A stretch of DNA of 64,000 nt from Bog-257 sp963805985 (GTDB lineage: Bacteria; Acidobacteriota; Terriglobia; Terriglobales; Acidobacteriaceae): contig CAWDWG010000004.1 in the NCBI GenBank assembly GCA_963805985.1, forward strand, positions 182,712 to 246,711, written 5' to 3'. A model generated the notes under the pieces. That model saw only the letters and a program-made list of their open reading frames with translations. It was not told the DNA's origin and searched no databases. Below, piece after piece: positions 1 through 9,010 of the stretch (position 1 is the first letter of the stretch; every line of letters starts with the position of its first letter). Made by a program: the position numbers and the translations under genes.

Positions 1-1320
1 GGCCTGGCTGCCAAGGATTTTCACGTCTTTGAGAATGGGGTGGAACAAAGAATCAACTACTTCAGGGAAACCGATTCACCAGCGGTGAATGTCTCGAAAG
101 AATGGTTTTTCCTGCCTCAATATTTTGGAACATGGGGATTTTTCCAGAATGGAGTGTCACTCGTTCCTCCGACGGCGAGGTACTTGATCGGCTATGTTCC
201 GGCGGCGCTGAAGGTAGCCGAGTGTCGCACCATACGCGTGACAGCCGGCAATTATGCCGTGGAGTTGAATCGTCAGAAGTATTGCGCCTCGAAAGATGTC
301 CAAACCGATGAGACCGCCGAGGGGAAGAAGATTGCTGCCAAGATGCGGGACTTTGCGACTTCCGGGAAATCCGGTTCGTTTCCGGTTTCACTGCAGGCTT
401 TCACCTTTTGGTCTTCCGGCGTTCTGTCGCTCCTCGGGGAGAGTTCGCCAGGAGCGCATCCGCCCGAGCAGCAGCCTTCCGGGCAATACAAATATGTGGT
501 CGAAGTCCACGATGCCAAAGCGCCGGCTGTAGTGCAATTGGCAACGAGCTTTGCCGGGCCATTAAGCTGGCCTTCTCCATGTCCGAAAGACAATCCGACC
601 CTCCGCGTCCTTGCCGTCGCGTACAGGGCCGGCGAGCCTGCGAAGGAACTTTGGGGCATTTACCCATGTCAGACGATGGGTGACTTCGCACATCCGGGAC
701 TGAAAGGCGCCGAACTGGAGCGTCTCAGGGTCGAGATCCCTAATCGCTTCGATTCGCAGATAAACTTACAACCCGGCGATTATGACCTGCATGTGGTGGT
801 CAGCGACGGTAAGAATCTTGGGCAGGCGCGAGTGCCTCTCCACGTTCAGCCGCTCGATCCGCAGCGCCTGATGGTTAGCGACCTCGTTCTAGCCGGCGTA
901 GTTCGGCATGCCGGGTGGGTACTGTTGGAAGCCGCTTCGCTGACCCCAGAACCGGTCGTTCCAAGTCCTCTCGTCAGCAAAGGCTCGCAATACTTCCCGG
1001 ACTCCGACAAGGAGATCCTCCTCCAGAAACACACGCCACTGTACTTCTATTTCGAAATTTACCAGCCACAGGGCGGCGCGCAGGGAAAGGAAATCGATTA
1101 CCGCTGGCGGATCACCAATCAGAAAGACGGGTCAGTTGTGATGAACTCCGACCCGGCGAGCGCGGCTGACTGGCTTGTGCCCGGAAGCACCGTCGTTCCG
1201 ATTGGATTGAAAGTCGATGCGGACAAGCTGCCAAAAGGCAACTACAAGCTTGAGGTACAGGCTTCCGATTCGGCGGGACGAGAATCGGCGTGGCGGGCAG
1301 CCGAATTCAAAATCAAATGA
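1..1320 (+). CDS. VWFA-related acidobacterial protein, 5' truncated by window edge
   Basis: The reading frame is open from base 1, so the N-terminus lies outside the window; the first GTG in frame is at 40. The opening residues (GLAAKDFHVFENGVEQ) match the phrase typical of VWFA-related acidobacterial proteins (TIGR03436-like). The remaining 400 or so residues contain no VWFA metal site that I can see and look like beta-rich extracellular sandwich domains. The last part, around residues 330-426, resembles a fibronectin/Ig-like module. It ends 14 bp before the next gene, suggesting co-transcription with the TonB-C-like protein. Family membership rests mainly on the N-terminal phrase; function is unknown. 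Confidence 0.6.
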   Translation, partial: GLAAKDFHVFENGVEQRINYFRETDSPAVNVSKEWFFLPQYFGTWGFFQNGVSLVPPTARYLIGYVPAALKVAECRTIRVTAGNYAVELNRQKYCASKDVQTDETAEGKKIAAKMRDFATSGKSGSFPVSLQAFTFWSSGVLSLLGESSPGAHPPEQQPSGQYKYVVEVHDAKAPAVVQLATSFAGPLSWPSPCPKDNPTLRVLAVAYRAGEPAKELWGIYPCQTMGDFAHPGLKGAELERLRVEIPNRFDSQINLQPGDYDLHVVVSDGKNLGQARVPLHVQPLDPQRLMVSDLVLAGVVRHAGWVLLEAASLTPEPVVPSPLVSKGSQYFPDSDKEILLQKHTPLYFYFEIYQPQGGAQGKEIDYRWRITNQKDGSVVMNSDPASAADWLVPGSTVVPIGLKVDADKLPKGNYKLEVQASDSAGRESAWRAAEFKIK

Positions 1321-1334
1321 AGAGTCGAAGGTAA

Positions 1335-2474
1335 ATGTTGACGCGAATTAACAAGCTGTTTCTCTCTTCCGTACTGGTTGCCGGCATGCTCTCTGCTGCG
1401 GCTTTCGCCGGCTCGGAACCGAGTCCCCAGGAGTTGCTTGCCAAGTCATTTCAACAAGCCAATCTCTGGAATCAGGGGCCGGTCAAGCTGGTGGCCAAAA
1501 TGCGCAGGCCAGCTGCCAACGGCCAGGAACTGAATCGGCAACTTACCGTCTACTGGGCCGGACCGGAAAAGTGGCGTGCGGAGTGGAGCGATCCCCATCT
1601 TCAGCAGACCACCATCCTCAACCATGGCAAGTTGTCGTACGTCAGTAATCGGCCTAACTTGCCGTGGTCCACGATCTGGTTCGAGGCCGCTCTCGCCGCC
1701 CTCGACGGTGGCCCGCCCGCCGGGCCTTATCTCTTGCCGCCGCTAGCCTATGAGAACGCCAAGCTGCATGCCTCCAAAAAGAAGGTCAATGGAACCGAAG
1801 CTCGGTGCGTGGCGTTCGGCGAGCCTAAGACCACCCTGTGCATCGACCCCGCCAGCGGGCATCTGCTCACGGCCGAGGGTGAGCTGGGCAGCTTCGAGTA
1901 CAGCAACTACACCACTGTCGGCAGCAACTCCTATCCGGGAACCGTGAAAGTCAGCTACTTAGCCACTAGCCTCGAGGGTGAAGACTACTTCTACAACAAC
2001 GGCGTCGCCTATCCGCAAAACCGGCAGGTCATTTCCGAAAAGACCCCGATAGAAGAGGCCCAACTGACCGTGACCCGCGATGAGCAGTTTCCTGATTCCC
2101 TCTTCACGGTACCCGAAAAAAGCACCACCGTGGACTTCGCCTCCTGCGCCGACCTGGCCACCAATTTCACCGCTCCCCGCCTCGATAAGTCCGTCAAGGC
2201 CGAGAGGCCCAAGGCTGCGGTCGAGGCCCACACGTACGGCATCGTATGGGTGCTGGCCGCTGTGGGCAAAGACGGCTCAGTGCAAGGAACCAAAGTGTTG
2301 GGAGGCCCTCGCGAATTGAGAACCGCCGTCACCAACGCCGTGCAGGGATACAAATACAGCCCCTATCTGCGCTGCGGACAAGCCGTAGAGTTTCGGCAGG
2401 TGGTGGGGGTCGACTTCAAGCCGCCCGCGCCGATGGTTTATAACTATCAGCCCCCACAGCTCACTTATCCATGA
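1335..2474 (+). CDS. Exported protein with C-terminal TonB-like domain
   Basis: This 379-residue protein starts with a clear signal peptide (MLTRINKLFLSSVLVAGMLS, cleavage near AFAG). The middle part, with VYWAGPEKWRAEW and later short beta strands, resembles LolA/outer-membrane-sorting-like folds. The last 90 residues (GIVWVLAAVGKDGSVQGTKV then VQGYKYSPYLRCGQAV) look like the TonB C-terminal domain found in many acidobacterial energy-transducer-like proteins, but there is no N-terminal TonB membrane/proline region. It is probably periplasmic. A GAAGG sequence lies just upstream of the ATG. It follows the partial gene by 14 bp. The exact role is unknown. Confidence 0.6.
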   Translation: MLTRINKLFLSSVLVAGMLSAAAFAGSEPSPQELLAKSFQQANLWNQGPVKLVAKMRRPAANGQELNRQLTVYWAGPEKWRAEWSDPHLQQTTILNHGKLSYVSNRPNLPWSTIWFEAALAALDGGPPAGPYLLPPLAYENAKLHASKKKVNGTEARCVAFGEPKTTLCIDPASGHLLTAEGELGSFEYSNYTTVGSNSYPGTVKVSYLATSLEGEDYFYNNGVAYPQNRQVISEKTPIEEAQLTVTRDEQFPDSLFTVPEKSTTVDFASCADLATNFTAPRLDKSVKAERPKAAVEAHTYGIVWVLAAVGKDGSVQGTKVLGGPRELRTAVTNAVQGYKYSPYLRCGQAVEFRQVVGVDFKPPAPMVYNYQPPQLTYP

Positions 2475-2626
2475 TGTTTTCCGCGCGTCACAATGACTCG
2501 AACAATGGCCTGGGCTGGGGCGCGGGTGCGAAGAAGTGCCATCAAACCGCAGGCTATCGGCTTGGCGCAGTCCTTAGATAGCGATCGAAAAAGCCGCGCG
2601 CGTAATCGTTCAGCACGGTTAGGGTG

Positions 2627-3142
2627 TCAGTCCAACTCGGCGAAGATCACCGCCAGATCGACGCCGATGGGTGAGCTCTCGATCTTGAAGGACTGGGTTT
2701 CGAGCCAGCTGCCGGTGGAACAGTCGAAGCCGCGGCGGGTTTGCGGGTTCACCACCCAGATGTGTGGGATGCCCATATTGCGGTAATCGTCGATCCGCTG
2801 CGCGTACCGTGAAATGCGGTCTTCCGGCGAAATAATCTCGACAACTGCCAATGGGGGTTGTTGTTTGAGCTGGTGGATCGGATGCCGGCGAGAAGAAAGG
2901 CCGACATCGGCTACGCGAAATCGGGTTGCGGTGATCTGTAGGCGAATTTCAGGCAAGACCCAGATGTCCCATACCTTTGCATGAGCGCGAAACCACTCAA
3001 TGAGCGCGCCCTGTACCACAGCGTGTTCTGGTTCCCCTAAGTTGCGCTCCTGTAGCTCCCCGTCGATGTAGTCGGAATCGGGGTGATAGGTAGTCTGCAA
3101 ATACTGATCAACGGTCACTGCCGGCTGGGTCGTCGTGGCCAT
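2627..3142 (-). CDS. Uma2 family (DUF820) putative endonuclease
   Basis: This 171-residue protein has the layout of the Uma2/DUF820 PD-(D/E)XK-like family. An N-terminal YHPDSDYIDGELQERN segment is followed by HAVVQGALIEWF, VLPEIRLQI, RVADVGLSS and LAVVEIISPEDR, then IPHIWVVNPQTR near the C-terminus. The usual R-x-PDV motif appears as RVADV, a conservative change. Families of this type are common as many paralogues in Acidobacteriota, Cyanobacteria and Planctomycetes, and their biological role is not established. It lies 21 bp downstream of nuoB on the same strand. I infer no functional link to respiration. Confidence 0.85.
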   Translation of the reverse strand: MATTTQPAVTVDQYLQTTYHPDSDYIDGELQERNLGEPEHAVVQGALIEWFRAHAKVWDIWVLPEIRLQITATRFRVADVGLSSRRHPIHQLKQQPPLAVVEIISPEDRISRYAQRIDDYRNMGIPHIWVVNPQTRRGFDCSTGSWLETQSFKIESSPIGVDLAVIFAELD

Positions 3143-3163
3143 CGCATTCCTCCGAAAAATCCC

Positions 3164-3769
3164 TTACGCGGTTTCCAAATTCAGCGCGCGCTTAAACGAT
3201 CCGTGATCGTTCTTGATCTTTTCCTGCAGCAGCATAATCGCGTAGATCAACTGTTCGGGGCGGGGCGGGCAGCCGGGCACGTAGACGTCGACCGGGATCC
3301 ACTGATTGACGCCCTGCACCAGCGCGTAATTATTGAAGACGCCGCCGGAGGTTGCGCACGCGCCCATCGAGATGACCCACTTGGGCTCGGGCATCTGCTC
3401 GTAGAGCTCGCGGATGACGGGCGCCATCTTCTGCGAGACTCGGCCGGCGATGATCATCAGATCCGATTGCCGCGGCGAGGGGCGAAACACTTCGGCGCCG
3501 AAGCGCGCGATATCGAAGCGCGATGCGCCCATCGACATCATCTCGATGGCGCAGCAGGCGAGGCCGAAGGTCATGGGCCAGATGGAATTGCGGCGCACCC
3601 AATTGACCACCGCGTCCATCGATGCCATCACGATGCCTTCGTGCTGCTGCTCGCCGAACATGGCGCGCACCACGGTGCGGCGGTTCTCCTCCGAGCCCAG
3701 CAGGTTGTCGTAGCGCTCGTGGCCGGTCTCAGGGTTGTCGAAGTGTGGAAGCTTATGTTCGGGTGCCAT
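3164..3769 (-). CDS. nuoB: NADH-quinone oxidoreductase subunit B (NuoB)
   Basis: NuoB is the complex I subunit that holds the N2 [4Fe-4S] cluster next to the quinone site. All four ligands are visible: adjacent Cys72-Cys73 in GLACCAIEM, Cys138 in SMGACATSGG and Cys167 in PGCPPRPEQ. The frame is open up to 3808, but MAPEHKLPH at 3769 is the more usual NuoB beginning, giving 201 residues. Neither start has a strong ribosome-binding site. The gene stands alone: no nuoA lies upstream and no nuoC/D downstream, which is unusual for this subunit. The sequence itself looks fully functional. Confidence 0.95.
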   Translation of the reverse strand: MAPEHKLPHFDNPETGHERYDNLLGSEENRRTVVRAMFGEQQHEGIVMASMDAVVNWVRRNSIWPMTFGLACCAIEMMSMGASRFDIARFGAEVFRPSPRQSDLMIIAGRVSQKMAPVIRELYEQMPEPKWVISMGACATSGGVFNNYALVQGVNQWIPVDVYVPGCPPRPEQLIYAIMLLQEKIKNDHGSFKRALNLETA

Positions 3770-3851
3770 CTTGTTTCTATTATCCCACTTTTCCGCCGGC
3801 AGGCGCACGGCCAGCAGGGCAGCGGTTCGAGCTAATTCCAGCTATGGTGCA

Positions 3852-4000
3852 GGGTGGAGCACGCCTTCGAGGCGTGCATAAACGGTCGCATTTCAAAAAC
3901 GCGCTTTAGCGCCTGAGGTAATCCGTACCATTACCTCAGCGGTTAAAGCCGGATCCCAGTAGAGCGTCCCACTTGCACGATTGGAAGGCGTGCTCCACCC
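3852..4000. repeat. Family A palindromic repeat, full copy (A1)
   Basis: A 149-bp element has perfect 16-bp terminal inverted repeats: gggtggagcacgcctt at 3852-3867 and its complement at 3985-4000. The interior contains gcgctttagcgcctgaggta and an opposed tacctcagcggttaaagcc. A near-equal-length copy lies at 42938-43085, and half copies flank the transposase at 19.3 kb. No coding potential is seen in the surrounding gap 3770-4243. Confidence 0.85.
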
Positions 4001-4243
4001 CACGCAGAATCTCAACCTGATGCCGCCGGGAACAGTTCTACATTCAATACCGGGTCCCTCGTGAGCGTTGCGCATCACGCTCCCCATGACATCAGACCGT
4101 TGCCGAATTCGGACTCAGGAAAAGAAAATGCTCGCCTCTATCGCCGGGAAAGTATATAGTTTGGCGCTATCGTGGTAATCTCTGCCGGCCAGCCGGTCTA
4201 ATTTATCAAGGGTTCTGTAGCGAAATAAGGAGGAAGACTGTTC

Positions 4244-5476
4244 ATGCGAGGCGACAAGCATTTCGGCCAAGTGGGAAAGGTGTTTGCATTTCTTGTAGTT
4301 ACGCTGCTGGTGACGAATGCCTGGGCGGGTCACCAGGTGGTGGTGCCCTTCAGCGGCAGCAATGGCGCCAATCCGGTAGCCGGTCTGATCGCCGATGCTT
4401 CTGGCAACTTTTACGGCACGACCGACACCGGCGGCAAGTATGGCTATGGAACGGTTTACGAGCTGTCGCCCAACGGCAGCGGCGGCTGGACGGAGACCGT
4501 GCTGCACAGTTTCCAGAACAATAATGTCGACGGCATCCATCCCTTCAGCACCTTGACCTTCGACAGCTCGGGCAACCTCTACGGCACCACGTATCAGGGC
4601 GGCGCGCACAATTATGGAACGGTCTTCGAGCTATCGCCCAACGGCGGCAACTGGACCGAGAGCATCCTGCACAGCTTCCAGATCGTCTCCAACGTGGGCG
4701 ATGGCGCCTTCCCCCAGGCCGGCATTGTCTTCGACCCGCAGGGTGACATCATCGGCACGACTTACGCGGGCGGCTCTCTTGGTTACGGCATGGTCTATGA
4801 GCTGACGCCAAACGGGAACGGCACTTGGTCGAAGACTCACATCCACTATTTCGGCCAGGGTACGGACGGTAAGAATCCGAACTCCAACCTGCTCGCCGAC
4901 GCGCAGGGCAATCTTTATGGCACCACCAACGCCGGCGGAACGGGCGGCGTAGGCACGGTGTATGAGTTGGCCCCCAATGGCAGCGGTGGCTACACGGAAA
5001 CCGTATTGCATAGCTTTGTTACTGGCATCGACGGAACCTATCCCGAACAGGCGGCCCTGGTCATCGATTCCAATGGCGTTCTCTACGGCACCTGCAGCCA
5101 GGGCGGCGGAAGCAACCTGGGTACCGCCTACAAACTGACGCCCAACGGACATGGCGGCTGGGCCAAAGCGATCATCCACAACTTTGGCGCAGGCACCGAT
5201 GGCCAGAATCCCTACTCGGGACTGACCATGGACAGCCACGGCAATTTGTATGGCACCACCTATAACGGGGGCAGCCTGGGTTTCGGAACGGTCTTTGAGC
5301 TAAGCCCCAACGGCAGCGGCGGTTTTACTGAGACCATCTTGCACAATCTGTTCGCCGGCAGCGACGCGGCGCATCCCTACGGGCCGCTCTTTCTCGATTC
5401 GCTGGGCAATCTCTACGGCACCAGCTACCAGGGCGGCACCAGCAATAAGGGTACGGTGTTCGAGATCACCCCGTAA
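4244..5476 (+). CDS. GloVer (Gloeo/Verruco) tandem-repeat exported protein
   Basis: This 410-residue protein has an N-terminal signal peptide (VFAFLVVTLLVTNAWAG). It then has about eight tandem repeats of roughly 50 residues with the consensus G-N-L/F-YGTT-x2-GG-x5-GTV(F/Y)EL(S/T)PNG-x-GGWTET-x-LHSF. This is the TIGR03803-like repeat found in secreted acidobacterial, verrucomicrobial and cyanobacterial proteins, probably a beta-propeller-like or solenoid surface fold. A strong AAGGAGG precedes the ATG by about ten bases. No anchor or catalytic motif is visible. The ligand or role is unknown. Confidence 0.85.
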   Translation: MRGDKHFGQVGKVFAFLVVTLLVTNAWAGHQVVVPFSGSNGANPVAGLIADASGNFYGTTDTGGKYGYGTVYELSPNGSGGWTETVLHSFQNNNVDGIHPFSTLTFDSSGNLYGTTYQGGAHNYGTVFELSPNGGNWTESILHSFQIVSNVGDGAFPQAGIVFDPQGDIIGTTYAGGSLGYGMVYELTPNGNGTWSKTHIHYFGQGTDGKNPNSNLLADAQGNLYGTTNAGGTGGVGTVYELAPNGSGGYTETVLHSFVTGIDGTYPEQAALVIDSNGVLYGTCSQGGGSNLGTAYKLTPNGHGGWAKAIIHNFGAGTDGQNPYSGLTMDSHGNLYGTTYNGGSLGFGTVFELSPNGSGGFTETILHNLFAGSDAAHPYGPLFLDSLGNLYGTSYQGGTSNKGTVFEITP

Positions 5477-5482
5477 CTCGGG

Positions 5483-5510
5483 AGAGCGGGCTTTAGGCCC
5501 GCGCTGGGTA
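5483..5510. repeat. Short palindrome, family D (gcgggcttta..cccgc)
   Basis: A GC-rich hairpin, gcgggctttaggcccgcgc, sits just after the GloVer stop codon and could act as a terminator, although no U-tract follows. The same core, with gcgggcagaggcccgtgctggg, occurs at 10229. It is therefore better described as a dispersed repeat. Confidence 0.55.
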
Positions 5511-5643
5511 TTGCGACTTAAACGGCTTCCGATCGGTGCGTCTTGGCGCTAAGGTCGGGAGCCTTTCTCGTTTGCAGTCCGCAGTCCCGCCGCCTGAAGG
5601 TTGACTCCACCGGCAATCGTGAGGCATTCCTTCCACAGCAGCT

Positions 5644-6666
5644 CTAGACCGTCAGGACCACTTTGCCAAACATCTCGCTCTTCTTGAGATACTCGTGCGC
5701 GGCGCGCGTCTCGCTAAGCGGGAAGGTGCGATCGACGACCGGCTTCAGCTTGCCGGCGAAGACGTGCTTCAACACTTCGAGCAATTCGCCCATCCCTCCC
5801 ATGTAAGAACCGAGCAAGCCGATCTGCTTGGCGAAGAGCACGCGCAGGTCGAGCGTGGCCTCGTAGCCGGTGGTCGCGCCGCAGGTCACCAGCGTGCCTC
5901 CGGGCTTGAGCGAGCGCACGCTGTCGGGCCACGTCGCAATGCCAACGTGCTCGAAGACGATGTCGACGCCCTGCTTGTTGGTGATGCGGCGAACTTCCTC
6001 GGCAATCTTCTGCTTGTAGTGGTCGATGGTGTGGTCGGCGCCCAGCTCGCGCGCCTTGGCCAGCTTGCGCTCATCGCCCGCGGTGGTGATGACTTCGGCG
6101 CCCAGCATCTTGGAGATCTGAATCGCGGCCGAGCCCACGCCGGATCCTGCGCCCAGAACCAGCACAGTTTGTCCGGCGCGCAGATGTGCGCGACCCGTCA
6201 GCATGTGCCATGCAGTAAGGAACACGAGTGGAACGCTGGCGGCGTCGATGAAGTTCAGAGAGTCGGGAATCGGGATGACGTTGACACGCGGTACAGCGAT
6301 CAGCTCGCAATTGCCGCCGTCGACGGTATTGCCCAGCACGGCGAATTGCGGGCAAAAATTGTGATGGCCGGCGACGCACTGCTCGCAATGATTGCAGAAG
6401 ACCATCGGCGCCAGGAGTACCCGCGTGCCGGGCTTGACGTCGGTAATGTACTCGCCCGACTCGACCACTTCGCCCGCTATGTCGCTGCCGAGAATGTGTG
6501 GCAGCGTCATGCCACGCAGGCCCCCACGCGCCCACAGATCCAGATGATTCAGCGCGCAGGCGCGAATGCGGACCAGAACGTGATCTTTGCGCAGAACGGG
6601 ATCGGGCGCGTCTTCGTACTTAAGAACTTCCGGACCACCGAATTCATGAATCCGAACCGCTTTCAT
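5644..6666 (-). CDS. Zinc-type MDR alcohol dehydrogenase / quinone oxidoreductase family
   Basis: This 340-residue medium-chain dehydrogenase/reductase has an N-terminal GroES-like domain with GSDIAGEVVESG. A cysteine cluster with the pattern C-x2-C-x2-C-x7-C (CNHCEQCVAGHHNFC) marks the structural zinc lobe. The NAD(P)-binding Rossmann motif is VLGAGSGVGSAAIQ. The C-terminal part (GTLVTCGATTG, LLGSYMGGMGELLEVL) matches zinc-dependent crotonyl-CoA-reductase/QOR-like enzymes of soil bacteria. Substrate cannot be read from the sequence. It is monocistronic, with a repeat on its upstream side. Confidence 0.85.
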   Translation of the reverse strand: MKAVRIHEFGGPEVLKYEDAPDPVLRKDHVLVRIRACALNHLDLWARGGLRGMTLPHILGSDIAGEVVESGEYITDVKPGTRVLLAPMVFCNHCEQCVAGHHNFCPQFAVLGNTVDGGNCELIAVPRVNVIPIPDSLNFIDAASVPLVFLTAWHMLTGRAHLRAGQTVLVLGAGSGVGSAAIQISKMLGAEVITTAGDERKLAKARELGADHTIDHYKQKIAEEVRRITNKQGVDIVFEHVGIATWPDSVRSLKPGGTLVTCGATTGYEATLDLRVLFAKQIGLLGSYMGGMGELLEVLKHVFAGKLKPVVDRTFPLSETRAAHEYLKKSEMFGKVVLTV

Positions 6667-6718
6667 TTATGTATCTCCATACAACCTGCAATTACTTTTC
6701 GATTGGGCAGGCCAGCAG

Positions 6719-6860
6719 CCTCGTATCAGGGCACGACTTCAGTCGTGCCGCAAGAGCTCGCAAAAAATGACGGCTTTAGCCGCTGAAAAAGGCGCAAGGG
6801 CTAAAGCCCGTTTAAAGGGTCGTCGTTGCGGCACGGCTGAAGCCGTGCCCTGATACGAGG
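6719..6860. repeat. Family B palindromic repeat (B1)
   Basis: A 142-bp element is bounded by perfect 16-bp inverted repeats (cctcgtatcagggcac at 6719-6734 and its complement at 6845-6860). The inside holds smaller hairpins such as gcacgacttcagtcgtgc and ggctttagcc. Related half-elements occur at 20.3 and 20.4 kb. It occupies the position where a toxin gene would be expected, between an antitoxin gene and the oxidoreductase gene. Confidence 0.8.
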
Positions 6861-6903
6861 CAGCGTTCGCAAGCAGCATTATCCGTCGCACTTATTTGCC
6901 ACC

Positions 6904-7155
6904 TCACCTTTCACGGTCCTCGCGAACCATCTCTTCCGTCGTGGGAAAGGCACCAGTGGATGGTGACGGAATTGAGCGAAGGCGATCTAGTCGGCGGATA
7001 GATCGACGTCGCGCTCTGAGCACACGATCAGTGGGAACGAATTGTTCAAGCAGCAGGATGACTTCTGCAGCAGCCGACCGACGATTCTTCCGCGCCTGCT
7101 TACGGAGTGCGTCGTACAGGTCATCGGGGACGTTTCTTACGTACAGGGTGGCCAT
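6904..7155 (-). CDS. FitA/VapB-like ribbon-helix-helix antitoxin, orphan
   Basis: This 83-residue protein has a typical FitA-like N-terminus (MATLYVRNVPDDLYDALRKQ) with the ribbon-helix-helix layout, then a basic middle and an acidic tail (TTEEMVREDRER) that in FitA/VapB proteins would wrap a PIN-domain toxin. No PIN gene follows. After the stop, only a short GTG reading frame of seven codons remains, and then the family B repeat begins. A GGAAG sequence lies before the ATG. It could be a remnant of a toxin-antitoxin module or a free-standing regulator. Confidence 0.75.
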   Translation of the reverse strand: MATLYVRNVPDDLYDALRKQARKNRRSAAAEVILLLEQFVPTDRVLRARRRSIRRLDRLRSIPSPSTGAFPTTEEMVREDRER

Positions 7156-7223
7156 GTCGCTTCCAAGGGAAGTCTAACATCCAGATCGGCGGTCACCCTG
7201 CCGCCCATGAGCACAGTTGTCAG

Positions 7224-8171
7224 CTACTCGTGCTGGGTGATGGTCAGCATCTTGCCGTCGGTGTTACAGAGCCACAGCTTCCCATCAACAACGCTTCCGC
7301 AGGTGGGTCGGAAGTCGATCTGCACAGGCGCGGACTTGTCCGTTGTCAGGTTCCACAGCAGCCGATAAGGAGGCTTCTCACCGGCATTGTCGTAGTAGAC
7401 AGTCATCACCTGCGACTGGTCAGTGAGAAAATCAATGCCGCCAACGGTCGAAGCCGCCTCGCCTGGAAGCTGGCGCACCTGCTTACCGGTGGCGACGTCA
7501 AAAACGGTGATCCGCGAGTCGGCGCCGCCCGCTAACAAATATTTTCCATCGGGCGTGAACGTCAGCGCGAACGTATCCAGCAGGAAACCGTTGTACTCGT
7601 GCGTCTTCTGCCACGTGGCCGTGTCGTACCAGCGGACGACCGTGTCGCCGCCGCCGGCGACCAGCAACTTGCCGTCAGGGCTTACCGCAACCGACGACAC
7701 TCCACCGAAGTTGTCCGGCAAGGTGGCGCGCAAAGTTGGGGTTTCGGTCAGCTCCCAGATCGTACCCGGATGGTTCATCGCGCTCACGAAAAGCTTTCTC
7801 CCATCGGCAAAAAAGTAGAGGTTGTCGATGCGGTTGGAATCTGCTTTCCATTGGCGAGTAGCGCCGGCGCCTTGAGCGGGCAGCACTTCCACCGTGCCAT
7901 CGGGAAAGCCGGCCGCCAGCCATTTTCCATCCTGCGAGAAGGACAACGCGTTGACGTCGCGTGCGGCGGGAAAGAGCAGCCGCTCGCTTCCATCCGGAAG
8001 TTTGACCACGTGGATGCTCTTGTCCTTGCAGAATACGATGGCCTGCGCGCCCGTGGGCGAGAGCATCTGATAACTCGATTCGCACGGCAATTGCACTTTG
8101 ACAGCCGCTGACGAAGCGACGGCTGCGGTCGCGGCACAGATCATGAGAGCTGCCAGCGCGAACCCGCGCAT
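7224..8171 (-). CDS. Secreted WD40-repeat protein
   Basis: This protein of about 315 residues has an N-terminal signal peptide (MRGFALAALMICAATAAVAS) followed by WD40-like beta-propeller blades. Recognisable blade phrases are ALSFSQDGKWLAAGFPDGTVEV, SVAVSPDGKLLVAGGGDTVVRWYD and ALTFTPDGKYLLAGGADSRITVFD. The start overlaps the stop of the dioxygenase gene (GTGATG), so the two are translationally coupled. The propeller probably acts in the periplasm. No enzyme motif is visible. Confidence 0.8.
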   Translation of the reverse strand: MRGFALAALMICAATAAVASSAAVKVQLPCESSYQMLSPTGAQAIVFCKDKSIHVVKLPDGSERLLFPAARDVNALSFSQDGKWLAAGFPDGTVEVLPAQGAGATRQWKADSNRIDNLYFFADGRKLFVSAMNHPGTIWELTETPTLRATLPDNFGGVSSVAVSPDGKLLVAGGGDTVVRWYDTATWQKTHEYNGFLLDTFALTFTPDGKYLLAGGADSRITVFDVATGKQVRQLPGEAASTVGGIDFLTDQSQVMTVYYDNAGEKPPYRLLWNLTTDKSAPVQIDFRPTCGSVVDGKLWLCNTDGKMLTITQHE

Positions 8172-8797
8172 CACAGCGTCTCCATCACGAGATCGAAGTG
8201 CACGGCGGCGACCATCTGCTTCGGGTCGCCCTTGATCATCACGGGACGGACCAGCTCCCGGCTGGTGATAAGCGGATCGCGGGTGTAGTTCTTGTCGGGG
8301 TCGCCGTCGAACACCGGATCGGTGGCGAAGTACATCTGCGTGATCAGCGGCTTGTGTCCCGGCGCGGTGACCAGGTAATGCACATGCTGGCAGACACGCT
8401 GTGGATAGTGTCCAGGCATGACGGTCTCGATGGCGTAGCTGGCCTTCGCGCCGGGCTCCAGCACGGCGCGGTAGCGATAGCCTGCAATGTCGTAATGGCC
8501 GTCATTGTCGGTCTGCCAGATTTCGAGCTTGGCGTCGGGGACGACTTCGCCGCGCACGTCGTAAATCGTACCTGAAAGCAGCAGCGGCATGCCGGAATCG
8601 CCGGGCGCGCGCAGCCTCGACGTGTTGGGAGCTTCGCGCTTGTAGAACGGTCCCAGCTCGCAAAAGGGAGTGGGTGTGCGTTTCTTTTCGGCTTCGTCCC
8701 ACGCGTAAGCGAGCGAGGAAAGTGGAATCGAAGTGCACAGCGTAATAGCGCCCAACGCGGCGCAGCGTTCTAACAGCTCCCGCCGGGTGAAGCTCAT
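8171..8797 (-). CDS. Intradiol ring-cleavage dioxygenase family, Tat-type leader
   Basis: This 208-residue protein begins with TRRELLERCAALGAITLCTS, a twin-arginine-like leader. The body resembles the protocatechuate 3,4-dioxygenase/intradiol fold: GPFYKREAPN, LLLSGTIYDVRGEVVPDAKLEIWQ, NDGHYDIAGYRYR and RVCQHVHYLVTAPGH. The paired histidines of QHVHY and the upstream tyrosines are candidates for the 2-His/2-Tyr iron site. An AGGAGA sequence lies four to five bases before the ATG. Exported members of this family are common in soil bacteria, often with unknown aromatic substrate. It is coupled to the WD40 gene downstream. Confidence 0.8.
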   Translation of the reverse strand: MSFTRRELLERCAALGAITLCTSIPLSSLAYAWDEAEKKRTPTPFCELGPFYKREAPNTSRLRAPGDSGMPLLLSGTIYDVRGEVVPDAKLEIWQTDNDGHYDIAGYRYRAVLEPGAKASYAIETVMPGHYPQRVCQHVHYLVTAPGHKPLITQMYFATDPVFDGDPDKNYTRDPLITSRELVRPVMIKGDPKQMVAAVHFDLVMETL

Positions 8798-8910
8798 GCC
8801 ATCTCCTAGGATGTGGTATGGGGATGGACTATAGCGCGATATGCGGGCCTTGTCTAAGTAATTCGCCCGGTCCGCTGATCCGAGTCGCGAGATCGTTTTT
8901 TCGATAACGT

Positions 8911-9010
8911 CCCCGCTTTAGCGGCTGAGATAAGTCTTACTTTACCTCGGCGGCTGAAGCCGCGATCCCCAGAGATTCTGAACTGCACGCCTGAAGGCGT
9001 GCTCCACCCA
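8911..9010. repeat. Family A repeat, partial copy (A2)
   Basis: The copy runs from ccccgctttagcggctgaga through the opposed acctcggcggctgaagccg to aaggcgtgctccaccca. It has one outer terminal repeat but lacks the left gggtggagcacgcc end. The gap 8798-9129 holds this repeat and then a run of short gctaat/tagct words before the xdhC start; I see no gene in it. Confidence 0.75.

Noticed and set aside
4400..5470. Regular DNA repeats that could look like a CRISPR array
   Set aside because: The periodicity comes from the GloVer protein repeats and is a multiple of codons; there are no identical direct repeats separated by unique spacers.
5695..6786. Open frame of 363 codons on the plus strand
   Set aside because: Antisense to the MDR oxidoreductase, and it runs into a repeat.
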